A DNA stretch of 64,000 nt from Diplolepis rosae (GCA_030998225.1 JAPYXD010000745.1:1178001-1242000), one strand, 5' to 3'; shown: positions 24,657 through 36,692, numbered from the stretch's first letter. Numbers and translations are program-made. The notes: a model not told the origin generated them from the sequence alone.

Positions 24657-24683
24657 GATTAATATTAATTTTATCATTTATGG

Positions 24684-26343
24684 ACCTCAAAGCAAATTTT
24701 TTCCAAAAATATACTACTATTAATTTCTACTTATATCTCAATATGGTATTCAAATTAATCGATTAATTATAAAAAAATACAATAATAGAACAATATTTTT
24801 TAAACCCTTTTACAGACAATTTCAAAACAGCATTTAAGAAGAGATATCAAAATATTGAAATAAGACGATAATCTTAGAAATTATAAACTTTTTTTACCTT
24901 TGTAAAAAACAAGATTCAGATATACTTTCAACTTAAAATTTTCGCATAAAATGTCTTATTTTTTTATTTAAATTTAAAATTTGTTGAACTTCAAATAAAA
25001 TTATTTAAGCAAAGAAGTCGAGGCATATCAATTTTATTTTCCGAAGTTGGAAAGTTTATGCTCCTCTTTATAGCTCTTAGACTTCCTTTTTTACAACAAA
25101 ATTATATATAGAGTATAGAACAGAACTTAAAATTATTAGCAAGCATATCCCGCTCAAAAATGCAACAAATAGCATCTATGTGACAAATTTCATTATACGG
25201 AAATTCTCGATGAAATAATCAATGAAAAAAGTTCGTCAAAATATCTCTCTTTAAATATTCTACACTTAACATTACTTGATTGAAATTAAAACAATAGGAA
25301 TAAATTAAGTTAAAATTATATTTAAGACTATTAATGTACTGAGTAATAAACCAGCAATATTTTTATGAATTTTTTTCATTATTTTAATGGAAAGAAAGAA
25401 ATATAAATTATGTATTCGCAAAGAAAGACTCTAACCAAGAAGAAAATTATTCAAACCATAGAAAATATGTTCTCGAAATTGGAAGTTCTGATATTTTGAT
25501 ATTGGAAGATATTGCGAGTTGTTTTATTGAATAATGAAAATATTTTCAGTTACGATGGAATAACTATAAGAATTGTTATTTATAAACCATATTTATACTT
25601 TCAAATACAAAAATGCAGTAATATCGTATAAAATTTAATACTTTTATGTTTTACTCAATTTTTTTGATTTTTTAATTTAATTTCCCCGACACTCCAAATT
25701 GATTAAAATTATTGTAAAAAAAAATTTATTTACTTACTTTCATTTAAAATTTTTTACCAACCTTTATTAAATTTATAGTTGAGGAAAAGAATTTGCAAAA
25801 TAAAATAAAGAGGGTATAGAAGTGGTTTGGATTATAATTATAATTATTTTAAAATAATTGATTAAATATATATGAATTGCGAGAATATATGGTGGGTTCC
25901 ATGGCAAATCGGACGGGTTCAGGACTCCATGTTTCCGATTTACTTGAAATTTCAAGGATTGATAGACTAACATAAATAATGAAGAAACCCAAAATTTGAG
26001 ATTATTTCATGCATTATTTAAAAAGTTATGGGATAAACAAAACAAAAAAAATATTTTTGTTCTTTTTCAATTATTTTAAAACTGAAACTAGGAAAAATTC
26101 TGAAAAAAATGACATAAACGTATCATTAGATGGCCGATGTAGTAGTATTTTTTGGGAAAATTTTTACTTCAAATTTAATGACAAAAAAAATGTTTTTTTC
26201 AAACAAATTGATTTTTTGAAAAAACGCCATCTTTGAAAAATCTGAAAAATTTCATAGTGATAGCTGCAAGTATTACGCAAATTTTAGGTATATTATTAAG
26301 GTGCGCACTCAATAATTGTGCGAAATATGAATTTTTTTGTAAA
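24684..26343. other. AT-rich DNA, nothing recognised
   Basis: Very AT-rich with homopolymer runs. The short frames (for example 25773-25973 and 26009-26236) are Phe/Lys/Ile-rich and look accidental. I see no element end, RNA or gene. Confidence 0.5.
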
Positions 26344-26446
26344 GTGATGCGCGTGGAATCACGATCTTCGATCGACGCGGCGTCGGGCGCAATTTCCACT
26401 AATGTTCTATTACTATCTGCTTTTTCGAGAACGTTATTATCAAAAA

Positions 26447-26574
26447 GCGATGGGAAGTGATTATTAATTGTTTAATTACCGCTTTATACTCATAACATAT
26501 GAATAATGTTGCGATGGGAAGTGATTATTAATTGTTTAATTACCGCTTTATACTCATAACATATGAATAATGTA
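26447..26574. repeat. 64-base tandem duplication
   Basis: Two adjacent copies of a unit starting GCGATGGGAAGTGATT, at 26447 and 26511. The inverted partner near 27330-27395 has one copy, so the duplication arose after the foldback formed. Confidence 0.8.
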
Positions 26575-27461
26575 ATGAGTTTTATAATTATACATAAATT
26601 ATCAAAAAAATAATTTTTTTATTATCATGAAAATAAATTAGTTGGTAAAAAATCCACGAACAAATTTGTTGCGTCAGAAAGTATGAAGAGTGATTTTTTG
26701 AATTGTACGTTGATGAGAATGTGATAAATCGCAAGGACTCTGATTTTTCGTCAATATTATTGTCTTCGAGAGATTTTTGGAACCGGATGGTACCTGGAGG
26801 CCGTGAGAAGGAAGATTTTGCGAGTCATTCACCGATTTCTGGTAATTTTAACAATTCAGAAAGAAATCATAAATGCTAGGAGGAACAAATCTTATTATTT
26901 TCTATCCTTCTTCTAAAGCTTCATCTTTTATAACTCTTATCCTGTATGTGTTGCAAAGGAGAGCATTTTTTTTTGACATCTTTGAATTTATTGAGAAAAT
27001 GCTCTGGGAATGCCCTTAAACTGCTTTCATTTGAATCTGCCAGTATAATCTATTAAGAGGAAAATGATTTTTAAGCTGAGGCTTGATAAATTATTTATAG
27101 ATCAGCACGTGATGATTTCACTATATTTCTATTTGTATCGAGAGTGAAAAATCACGTAATATTCACTTACGGTTTTTTTTGTATGGATTACAACAATGTT
27201 TCCTTTTTTGTCGAATCATGTCAACTGCTCTTTGAAAATAAACTCTCGTGGATTTTTTACCAACTAATTTATTTTCATGATAATAAAAAAAATTATTTTT
27301 TTGATAATTTATGTATAATTATAAAACTCATTACATTATTCATATGTTATGAGTATAAAGCGGTAATTAAACAATTAATAATCACTTCCCATCGCTTATT
27401 GATAATAACGTTCTCGAAAAAGCAGATAGTAATAGAACATTAGTGGAAATTGCGCCCGACG

Positions 27462-28526
27462 CACAGTGGTCCAAAGTCAAAAAAAGCTGGCCAAAATATG
27501 AAGGTGTCGATTCATTTCAATAAAATTTTGGGGAAAGGCTTTTCAAGGTCGCTGATTATAAAAATGAAGTTCAATTTCCAAAAAAAAAAATTGCGGATCT
27601 AAAATGGCGGATGAGTTTAGTTTCCTTTAGTTTTTAAGGTGGCTGATTACAAAACTGAAGTCAAATTTTGAAAAAACAAAATGGCGGGTCACTTATGTGA
27701 AAAATTATCAGATTTAGGTAAAACTTAATTTCCTTTAGTTTTTAAGGTGGCTGATTACAAAACTGAATTCAAATTTTGAAAAAACAAAATGGTGGATCTA
27801 AAATGGCGGGTCACTTATGTAAAAGATCATTAGATATAGGTGAAATTTAGTTTACTTTGGTTTTTTAGGTCACTGATTACAAAACTGATGTCAAATTTAT
27901 AAAAAACAAAATAAAGGATTGAAAACGGCAGACCACTTAAGTGAAAACCCGTAAGATTTAGGCAAAATTTAGCTTCTTAGGGTACGACGAAATGTCGTGC
28001 CACATCTAAAGTCGCAGAAAGTCGCAAGAAAATTATGAAGACTACTGTTTGTTATAGCAATATCTGAACCAGGAATGTTACAACAGCATGAGATCTCTTG
28101 GGATGACAACTATTTACATGATTTTCAGAAGACAGATCGATAAATATTGATATTGTACAGGTGGTTATTTAACGTCATTTTTATGTTTCGAAAAGTATCA
28201 TAATTTAGAATTTCCAAGCATGAAATTATTCTATATACCGTCAGGATCCACCTCCATTTCGCCGATTTGCGAACAAACTCTCCGATCACGTTTTATCGCA
28301 CTGAATAACTCGTAGAATATTTAGAACAGATGTAGCGTGCCGAGATACGCTCCAGTAGGGCTGGATTGTGAATGACCCACAATGGGGAGTAGCTGAGCTA
28401 CTTAAGTTTCCATGCACTATAAGATGTAGAATAGGCCCCCTTACAATAATACATTCTCGAAACTTTCAAATTTTTTATTTCATTTTTTGACTTTTGGCCA
28501 GCTTTTCTTGACTTTGGACCACTGTG
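27462..28526. mobile_element. Non-autonomous Transib-like element
   Basis: Perfect ends CACAGTGGTCCAAAGTCAA and the inverse, with about 35 bases of terminal inverted repeat and one mismatch. It is flanked by CGACG at 27457-27461 and 28527-28531. The uninterrupted sequence in the partner repeat (26370-26385) has one CGACG-containing site and no insert. Transib elements make 5-base CGNCG-type duplications and start with CAC-type heptamers, and CACAGTG equals the RAG signal heptamer. The 1065-base element has no transposase frame and contains an internal tandem repeat. Confidence 0.7.
27545..27965. repeat. About four degenerate tandem units inside the Transib-like element
   Basis: Units of about 95-120 bases each begin AGGTNGCTGATTA.AAAACTGA and run to TTTAGTTT.CTTTNGTTTTT. 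They start near 27546, 27639, 27747 and 27868, with increasing divergence. Confidence 0.7.
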
Positions 28527-28568
28527 CGACGCCGCGTCGATCGAAGATCGTGATTCCACGCGCATCAC

Positions 28569-29345
28569 CCCAGGTGGAAATTTACAACTGGCTTGGTACC
28601 GCGCCAGTACCGCCGGGCGGATGTCGGTACTGGCATTGTACTGGCATAATACCGGGTGGAAAACGGCTGGGTACTGGTATTCGTCCGAAATGTCACTCGG
28701 CTGGGAGTTGTTTGTCGGTACTGGCGCGGTACTAAAAATGGTACTATGCCTGTACCAAATATCTGTACCGGCGCTGTACTGGAAATAGTAGTATGCCTGT
28801 ACCGAAGGACTGTACTGGCGCGGTACTGGCATTAGTACAAAATGTCACTCGGCTAGGAGTTGTCTTTTAGTACTGGGGCGGTACTGGGAAATGTACCGAA
28901 AATCTGTATTGTACTAAGATAAAAAATACAGGGAAAGTTTGAGTTAAGACTAATATTTACCGTTTTGAACGGCAACGGAGGGATATTCGCTTGGTAGGTT
29001 AAGTTCACTGTTTTCAAAGTAAAATATCTGTTTTCAAACTAGAAAATTTTTTCTGAGTAAATTGACAATACTTTTTCGTTACACGTACACCGAAAAAAAA
29101 TCTCAGTAGGTTTGACTACTTTTTAACTTACATTCCGTAGTTTGTAAAGGCCCCAGTGTCATTTTTGAAGTTAAGTGAACTGCAGGAACATAGCTAAATC
29201 AAATAAGATCAGTAGTTGAATCGATGAATATTCTTAGTACATTTCAAAACTTTATTTACTTTCAAGCAGTCTTTAATTTACTATTTTTATATACAAACCT
29301 ACCTACAAACACACATTTCCCCCCTCTACACTACACAAACACAAA
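28569..29345 (-). repeat. Interspersed repeat with GC-rich GGTACTGG block, copy 1
   Basis: The reverse complement matches 41690-42470 over most of its length (for example CACTGGGGCCTTTACNAACTA and GAATATCCCTCCGTTGCCGTT). The part at 28569-28905 is rich in GGTACTGGC and GCGCCAGTACC words. The open frame 28398-28832 crosses three different repeats and is not a gene. Confidence 0.7.
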
Positions 29346-29347
29346 TA

Positions 29348-30188
29348 CACATTATTCCAACATCTTATTATTAAAGCACTTTTTATAATAATAGTAGACT
29401 AATGAAAAAAAAATTGTTATTTGCTAATAAACCTCTAACACGGTTTACTGCTGAAATTTTTGCAAAATATTTACATGCATTCTGAACAAATGGTTGATTG
29501 TGATTATTTGCAAGTCGAAATAGTGTTGCGAAAAATATCTTTTCGTATTCTTGAATATTTTTCGAATATACAGGTGAAATTAATTTCTCTTTGTTAAAAA
29601 TAACATACTCATTTTTCCACACAAGACATGAAAAATACCCTCAAATCGTCCTTCAGTTAGTTTAATTCTTGAAATTTTAATGAACACAAATGATAAGAAA
29701 AGTTCGCAAATTAAATAATTAATTAACTTGGATTTCTGGATAACAAACCATTTTTAGCAGCTATTTTGCATTACATTACTTACATTTTCGTTACATTTCT
29801 TTATGAAGTTTTGCCCGTTAAAAAATTTAGTCCGTTCAAAAACTGTTCGTTTTAAATCAAAGTGATATATAATATGTAAATTGGTTTTCCTACAAAAATA
29901 TATTTTTTTGCCATCGAGTTTTTACAAATATAGACGGTTATATAAATTATTCATCATCGCATTCATTTTCGCAACACTATTTCGACTTGCAAATAATCAC
30001 AATCATCCATTTGTTCAGAATTAATGTAAAAATTTTGATTTTTTGCAACAACCAAAATTCGCAAAATATTTTGCAAAAATTTCAGCAGTAAACCGTGTTA
30101 GAGGTTTATTAGCAAATAACAATTTTTTTTTCATTAGTCTACGATTATTATAAAAAGTGCTTTAATAATAAAATGTTGGAATAATGTG
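29348..30188. mobile_element. Tc1/mariner-type foldback MITE
   Basis: Ends CACATTATTCCAACA / TGTTGGAATAATGTG are flanked by TA (29346-29347, 30189-30190). About 180 bases at each end are inverted copies, including the TGCAAGTCGAAATAGTGTTG segment. No transposase; the frame 29383-29622 lies in the inverted repeat and is incidental. Confidence 0.75.
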
Positions 30189-30190
30189 TA

Positions 30191-31099
30191 TTTTGACGGT
30201 TTTTATTTTTTTACCCCCATCCACACCTTGAAAAAATCTGCAAAAATTCTCTTTTAATTATCGATAGGTAACTAATGCATAGCATAATTCAAAAGAGTGG
30301 TCGCGCAAATCAAACATGAATAAAATTGTGTGCAAAAATTTTCGCAATTTCTTGCATCACGAATTATACAGAAAAAAATCTGCAAAAATTCACAAATGTA
30401 TCTTTTATTGGAAAAAATAATCCTGATTTTTTTCAAAATTTTCCTATGATTAGTTTTGCTGAAAAACGCAATAAACGAAAATGGTAAAATATAGTCGATG
30501 CGAAATTTGATTTGGTTTCAAGGCCGATTTCACATAGAGACCCGGTTATGCCCTTTGGCTCGAAGCGATAAGAAAATAAGTTTGGGCAAAAATAAAATTT
30601 ATTAATAAAATTATTTTTGTATTTCAAATTTTTTTCATGAAAAATAATCTTTTCTCTTTCAAATTAGCCCTTCAATAATAATATTGCTATTCCTGAAAGC
30701 AAAATTATCTATTTTTGCCTGAGGTCTAATTTTCGTGAATGAACTACCTTAATACAATTACTTTAATACCTAGACAAAATTTCAAGTGTTTATCTTTTTA
30801 ACTTTTCTCCCGAAAAATTCAAGAAAATGGTATAGCTTTTTGACTCAACAAGGTAGAAATCCTCCTTAACTTGGAACATGAATAAAATTTGGGGCCATGA
30901 ATGAGCTCAATCAGCCTGAGGATTTATTTATATAGGCATCCTAAAATATTAAAAAGTGGATAAAAATTATTCAATTTCCACACCTAAAAGAAGTCATAAA
31001 AATCATGCTTTAACGAAGTACAAGATCTCGAATCTGTAAATTACCTATTCATATAATTGAATATGTATGAAATTGAAAAATATTATTTAGTTTTTCAAA
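30191..31099. repeat. Non-coding DNA with a repeat fragment
   Basis: About 30565-30750 (GAAGCGATAAGAAAA through TTTTTGCCTGAGGTCTAATTT) is a direct copy of 45577-45740, the right half of the foldback at 45.1-45.7 kb. The rest is AT-rich with no gene. Confidence 0.55.
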
Positions 31100-31103
31100 A
31101 TGT

Positions 31104-31134
31104 GTTTCGGTTCTAATCGGAGCCCTCGTCACAG
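31104..31134 (-). ncRNA. Hammerhead-like motif
   Basis: Minus strand CTGTGACGAGGGCTCCG then ATTAGAACCGAAAC. GAAAC is intact and the stem GGCTC/GAACC is imperfect. The core reads GUGACGA instead of CUGANGA. Confidence 0.35.
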
Positions 31135-31367
31135 ATTTATTTTTCAAATAAAAAATGCATAATAAAAAGTTGTTAACTTAGGATTTCTTTGTTGGAAATT
31201 TTTAAAAATCAACATACTTTTACATGCGAGACAATAAGAAACTTGACATTGTTTCGAAAGAAGAGGTTGAAAGAATTCAACAATTTTTAAAATATTTATT
31301 TGGTATAAAATAATTGTAAATAATTTTAAATTAATAGGTTGAGTTCGAAATTTTTCCACTGAGACTT

Positions 31368-31425
31368 AGGCTCAAATCCCAGCGCAGTCGAAAGCGTCTT
31401 TTTTCCACACAAAGAATTCAAATTC
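31368..31425 (+). repeat. SINE fragment (B-box and tail)
   Basis: AGGCTCAAATCCCAGC resembles a tRNA B box or T-arm, and GCAGTCGAAAGCGTCTTTTTT is the tail seen in the other SINE pieces of this window. The 5' half is missing. Confidence 0.45.
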
Positions 31426-31611
31426 TTCAGATTGAAAATAATGTTGTGGGATATAATGATTTGGTTTCATATCGATGAAAGGACTTAATGATAATTTTAG
31501 GCAGCTTTTTACAAGTTTTCTTTCTCAAATGTTGATTTTTAAAAATTTCCATCAAAGAAATCTTAAGTTAATAACTTTTTATTATGCATTTTTTATTTTA
31601 AAAATAAATCT

Positions 31612-31640
31612 CTGATGAGGGTTTCGATCAGAACAAAAAC
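31612..31640 (+). ncRNA. Degenerate hammerhead-like motif
   Basis: CTGATGA is intact, but the stem is weak and GAAA has become AAAA. It is the inverted partner of 31104-31134. Confidence 0.3.
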
Positions 31641-31643
31641 TTC

Positions 31644-32094
31644 TATAACTGCGTAAATCTAAGTTTTTATTTACTTTGGAACCTAGAGTCAAGTATCAAC
31701 AACAACACATATCGTCAATTAAAATACTTTTAAAAATTCACTTTTAAAATATTTTGGATCTTAATTATTAATTTAATATAATTTAAAAGTTCGACACTTA
31801 TTTAGAAATTATTTTTTATTCGTAATTGTAATTCTTAATTAATCATCATGCCATAACTTTTGTTTACATTATGTTGTCAAGCTGTCAAATTTGACATTCC
31901 TAACCTTAAAAGTCTTTGAAAAGAATTTTTGGCTCTGCTTTATCCAAACGTTATCGACATTTCTTTGCTGGGTTTGATTTGGCTTGGTAGTACGATGAGG
32001 GCAGCACTTCGATATGGCGGAAAAAGTGGTAAGCTATATATATCGTTCCCCCACTCTGACGCCCTGCACCGCATCTAGGTTTATAATCAGTGAT
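31644..32094. other. Intergenic DNA, nothing recognised
   Basis: No element end or gene. ATGGCGG and GCTATATATATCG near 32013-32045 look like a promoter-type patch, but no downstream coding frame is convincing. Confidence 0.4.
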
Positions 32095-34088
32095 CCCAGA
32101 TCTGAAACCGACGCAGTGTCTCGCAATCTCAGCCTGCCTGTCGGTGTGAATCGGGTAGGGAGCGAAGACGGGGCACGTTGCCATTTTTCTTTCCTCGTCA
32201 CTCTTGCATGCGAGAACGACTCGTCCCATTTCCCCTTATTCACCTCGCTTCTTCGTTACAATGCATGCGTTTTCAACTGTTCCAAGTCTTAGATTTCAGG
32301 CTGTCGTTTATCGAGTCGAAATTGAGAAATGTGTTTTTCTCGACTCCGTGCAAAAGAGGCGCGAAGCAGACGACAATTTCAAATTTACAGAATATGTAGT
32401 TATGGAAATAATACTTCTTTTTTCGATATTTTAATCAATTTTTCCCTAAAATAAACATCTATAAGATTTACAAAAATGGTGGAATCATTTTGAAAGTCTA
32501 AAAATTATTTTTAAGTGGAAATTTGTAATTAATAAATATTTACAATTTGAATCTATATATAAATTGAAAATATTTGAAATTTTTAAACGAAAGCTTAAAT
32601 TATAAATTACGAATTTCCATACTTTATACCAATTTTGTACACTTAAAAAATTTTCAATTAGCGAATTGTTTAGCATTAAGAAGAGATAAACATAAAATTT
32701 AAGATTGAATATTACATTCTCAATTTTATGTTAGACATATTGTCATCTCACTGTTTGCAGCCTAATCACAGACTTTTCATTCAAAAAATGAATTGCTTTA
32801 CGGAAAGGAAAAATTTTCTAATGGGAGGAGATAAATTAAAAAGCTAAAAAATGTGTTCTGTGATATTTGCATATGATCACATAAGTATTTATTGATTTCA
32901 AATTTTACATGAAATTTTTTTTTTCCAGTTCGTGTTTAAATCTAATCACGATTTTACAAGATCTTATGGGCAGCTGCAATCTGTTAAATGAAATATTTTG
33001 TAATTCTTAATTTGCCTGTTCTTCTGAAATCGTAGGAAAAATTCAAAGTCGATAAATGGTTAAAATTTTATACCATGATTTAAATTCCAAAATTTTAAAG
33101 CTTTGTGAATAAACTGCTTCATATTTAGAAAATACTTCAACTCTGTGAAGCATTTTTATATTTTAAGTGTAAAATCTGTGCTTAGGTCACAAAAAAGTAA
33201 GATAAAAATACTTTCATTATAAAATTAAGAATGTAGATTTAGCACTCATTAGGTCAAATGTTTATTACTTCTTCATATAAAATACTTTGCACATAATTCT
33301 CTGATTACATATTTTTTAAATGTTGGAACATTTAAGAAATTCATGAATATTTAACCTATTTATAAAAAATAAAAATTTACAAATAAAGCTTCGACTGAAA
33401 AATCTAAGAATTTGTCACTTATTGATCTATTTTCTTGTAAGTTTGAACATAGTAGAACTTAAAATTCCACAATGACTTTATTTCTTAAGTGATGCTTAAA
33501 CCTTTCTTTAATCTTGAGAATTCTTCCAGAACTTTATTTCAGGTGAGTGACTTTTTTAAATGAAAGATTTCGTAATTCTAAATTAGGCTCATCTTGTAAA
33601 ATTGTAAAAAAATTCTAAAGCTTCAAAGTAAATTTTTCTGTCTAATTCAAAGCTAATAAGTATTCAGTGTTTCAAATCAAAATATTAAATGAAATATATT
33701 CAATCTTTGGGAATTAACTGCTTTAACATAATCTTTCCTCCTTATAAAAAAATCTCAATTTTCAAATTGAGTCTTCGGATAGGTCACTAAAACTTGGGAT
33801 GAAAATACTTGTATTATACAATTTACTTTAAATTTTTATATCTTTTTATAATGTTGCAAGATGAGCCTAATTTAGAATTACAAAATCTTTCATTAAAAAA
33901 AAGTCACTCACCTGAAATGAACTTCCGGAAGAATCCCCATAAGAATAAAGAAAGGTTTAAGCATCACTTGAAAAATAATATCAGTTTGGAATTTTAAGTC
34001 CTTTTACTCGCTCCCTACCCGATTCACACCGACATGCAGGCTGAGAGTGCGAGACACTGCGTCGATTTCAGATCTGGGATCACTGATT
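32095..34088. mobile_element. Foldback element enclosing a relative of the palindrome-arm repeat
   Basis: AATCAGTGATCCCAGATCTG at 32095 pairs with the inverse ending at 34088, and about 85 bases at each end are inverted copies, including CGGTGTGAATCGGGTAGGGA. Inside, 32690-33640 matches arm sequence 3660-5080 in forward orientation and 33660-33995 matches 5650-4920 in reverse. The relative lacks both the 12-base-repeat MITE (empty at 32966) and the piggyBac-like MITE (single TTAA at 33723). The frames at 32014-32292 and 33809-33997 show no domain. Confidence 0.65.
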
Positions 34089-34308
34089 CAGTAATACAAA
34101 TAATTCATAACCTCAGTCTGTCACGCGAACATTTGCTATCAATGCTATTAATTGCTATTAATGCGCAGTGCGGCCACAGTGGCGCTGGAGTTCGATTCAG
34201 ATGAATTGTTTTATTTTGCGACTCCACGAATTATTCCGGAAAACTCCGACGTGACCAATGGCTTTGATATGTCTCCTTATACTCCTCCATGGGATGCACA
34301 ATCAATGC

Positions 34309-35081
34309 AAAGTCGTATGCTTCATTGAAGGCTGAGCCGCCATCTTTACTTAGGTTGATTCCATAATTCAGTATGGCGGCAGTACACTAGGTCAATGCAA
34401 CACAGCTGCGAATTAATATTTATTAACGCTGTAGTGATATTATTCAATCAATAATTTCTAATAGTTAAATTTTCCTTATCTTCTTTTAAGAATTGTTTAT
34501 TTATTACTTTTGCATGTAGTTTAAGAATTAAGGTGTTGAATTAGTCACTACTTCCGTTTGACATTTAAAACTTCTTGTTTGTGATACTTGAATGTTAAAT
34601 TATGAAGCGCGAATTAATTTATACTAAAAGTAGTTATTATATGTGACTATTATTAATAGTTCACGTTCAGAACGTGAGATAATTTTTACACTACTCCAAG
34701 GTACGTTTACTTGTTGAATTCTCTAATCTATATTTGATAAATTTATAATAAATTTATACTTAGTTATAGTTAATAAATAAATACATATGCCCATTTAAAT
34801 ATATACAACCTTATATACCATAATAATAAATATTAGCGAGTTATATTTTAGTATTGTTTATTAAATTACATTTCACTAGTTTAATTATGTATACTATCAA
34901 AACTAATACCGGTAAAAAAGCATGGATTTCATATTTTTTTTTTTATATTTACACTTTTCCCTTTTTACTATATTTGAATTTACCGCAACATTCTTTGTAA
35001 TCAATCTAAGTAAATATGGCGGCTCAGCCTTCAATTGGGCACACGACATTGCGGACTTTCCCATTGGCATTGTGCATCCAG
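34309..35081. mobile_element. Foldback element, about 75-base inverted ends
   Basis: GAAGGCTGAGCCGCCATCTT near 34327 pairs with the sequence near 35010-35033, and the outer GGGATGCACAAT pairs with ATTGTGCATCC near 35068-35078. The middle is AT-rich without coding capacity. Confidence 0.65.
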
Positions 35082-35113
35082 TGTATTATAGATATCAGTG
35101 ACGGATCCCAATT

Positions 35114-35452
35114 AGTCAATGACTATTGACCACGGTCGTATAGACAGGTCTGGCATCTCCCGTGGTGGGGGATGTTCCCTTATTGTAGTCAGAATGTTTT
35201 ATATTTTTGCCACGGATAGCGCTAGTATCGAGTAGTGGCCCGAATGACCGCACCGTAGCATGTATGTATATAGATATACCCAGAACGTAGTCAGCTGTGA
35301 AAGCTGCTGTGAACCACGGGCATTCCTTCAACTACTTGATTGCAGCGCAGCCCAAGCGGTTACTTTCGAAACTACTATTCGTCACGATAAGGGAACATCC
35401 CCTACCACGGGAGATGCCACACCTGTCTATACGACCGTGCTATTGACTCATG
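35114..35452. mobile_element. Foldback element, about 75-base inverted ends
   Basis: ACGGTCGTATAGACAGGT followed by CTGGCATCTCCCGTGGT near 35132-35170 is mirrored at 35400-35440. Open frames on both strands (GTSPTTGDA...) are products of the same inverted repeat and are not genes. Confidence 0.7.
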
Positions 35453-35526
35453 GAACTCCAGCCTCATTGGTAAAAACTTTAGCTCCAGGCAGCCCTGTCC
35501 AACTAAAAACAAAATGGCGGTTCTTA

Positions 35527-35675
35527 AGGTGAAATCCGATGACAGCAGAAAACGCAAAGCGGAAAACGGACAGCCAATTACAGAAGATCTTTAGATTTCT
35601 TTCTTCTTAGAGCTGTTCTGTAATTGGCTGTTCGTTTTCTGCTTTGCTTTTCCTGCTGTCATCGGATTTCACCTT
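35527..35675. mobile_element. 149-base MITE with TA duplication
   Basis: AGGTGAAATCCGATGACAGC pairs with the inverse at the other end, and the stem continues for about 60 bases. TA lies at 35525-35526 and 35676-35677. It is almost a complete hairpin. Confidence 0.8.
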
Positions 35676-35677
35676 TA

Positions 35678-36692
35678 GTGATTATAGTTTGTATGTACGA
35701 AGTTTTCTCACCAGAGCGCGTTGCACGCTCTACAATACATAAAATACACATTTTCCATAAATCAATTAATACAAAATAAAAAAAAAAACACATTAAACTT
35801 CGTAAAATACATACTGTGGATACGCAGGAAGAATTCTTGAGACCCTGAACAAAATTTTTTTTATGTTATCCCAGTATAACTGAAAATATATTTAAAAATA
35901 AATAAAAAGCTTAAGCTTCTAAATAGAAGTATTTTCCATTTTTATTTTCCAGCTTCAAACGAATGAAATGAATAATAAATATTTTGTGAAGCCCTGTGTT
36001 CAACATAAAAAACCATGTGAAGGGAAATATATACTCAATTAAAAATTTGTAAATGTAGCAAAAAATATTCATTACTATAAAATTTGCTAGTACATATTTT
36101 TAACATGTACAGATCGATGATGACTAGTTAAGTGTCGCAAAGCTTGGCTGCTTTTTTCTTCAAGACGCTAACTTTTTAAATCTCAGCCATTTCCTGTCTT
36201 ACGAATTGTCTCATCCGTATTTGAAGATATAATTTAATTATATATGCTAATATCTCCACAGCTTCATTGGCATGTTCTTTGCATTGAAAACTAAATTTTG
36301 TTTCAGATGAAATTAAATCGTCTAGAATTAAATCAAAAGAATTGCTAATGTGAGATGAAATTGTCAAATTGATCCAAGTCAGAATGGTTATGTTGATTGA
36401 TTTTTTGATCATTTGCAAGCGGCAGATATTTGTTCAATTTCAATTTAGTTAAAAAAAAAAACATATTATCTCAGGACTCCTATAAAGCTAAAGGAGTACA
36501 TTATAAAAGTGGTAAGTATATATATTGAATATAAGATTGTAAATCTTGAAATTATGGTATTTGTTATTACTTCGTAAATCGTGTGTTAAATAATGTTGAA
36601 TAGTATTTTCCTTTAAAGGTGAGGGAATTTAATCCGAGAAATTTTCAAAATTTTGAAGATCGCATGTAATATAATAAATTTTTTTCTTAGCA
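35678..36692. other. AT-rich DNA, nothing recognised
   Basis: A poly-A-rich stretch lies near 35775. An 80-codon minus-strand frame (36176-36418) has a Lys/Ile-rich composition and no domain I know. Confidence 0.4.

Larger units (their letters stand above)
24168..24683. mobile_element. Foldback element with hammerhead-like termini (A)
   Basis: The first 60 bases (through TCGGAGCCC) are an imperfect reverse complement of the last 60 (GGGTTCCGATC through TTTTATCATT). Further inward, TACACAGAAAAA pairs with TTTTTCTGTATA. The terminal repeats carry the CTGATGA...GAAA-type motifs described separately. The interior has no gene. Confidence 0.6.
26344..28568. mobile_element. Foldback DNA element with about 300-base terminal inverted repeats
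   Basis: GTGATGCGCGTGGAATCACG at 26344 pairs with the reverse complement ending at 28568, and the symmetry continues inward to about 26650 / 27235. The right repeat is interrupted at its GC-rich part by the Transib-like insertion 27462-28526. Within the left repeat a 64-base unit (GCGATGGGAAGTGATTATTA...) is duplicated in tandem at 26447 and 26511, while the right repeat has one copy. Nothing in the interior resembles a transposase. Confidence 0.75.
31100..31643. mobile_element. Foldback element with hammerhead-like termini (B)
   Basis: 31100-31215 and 31523-31643 are inverted copies (for example AAAATGCATAATAAAAAGTT against AACTTTTTATTATGCATTTT). The outer ends carry CTGATGA/GAAAC-type motifs facing outward, as in element A at 24.2 kb. 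The loop contains a SINE fragment. Confidence 0.7.

Noticed and set aside
28398..28832. 144-codon frame on the minus strand
   Set aside because: It crosses the end of the Transib-like element, the foldback end and the GGTACTGG repeat, so it cannot be one gene.
32014..32434. Several overlapping frames on both strands
   Set aside because: They lie in the GC-richer end of a foldback element and none shows a domain.
35116..35532. Frames with GTSPTTGDA on both strands
   Set aside because: Product of the inverted repeat at 35114-35452.
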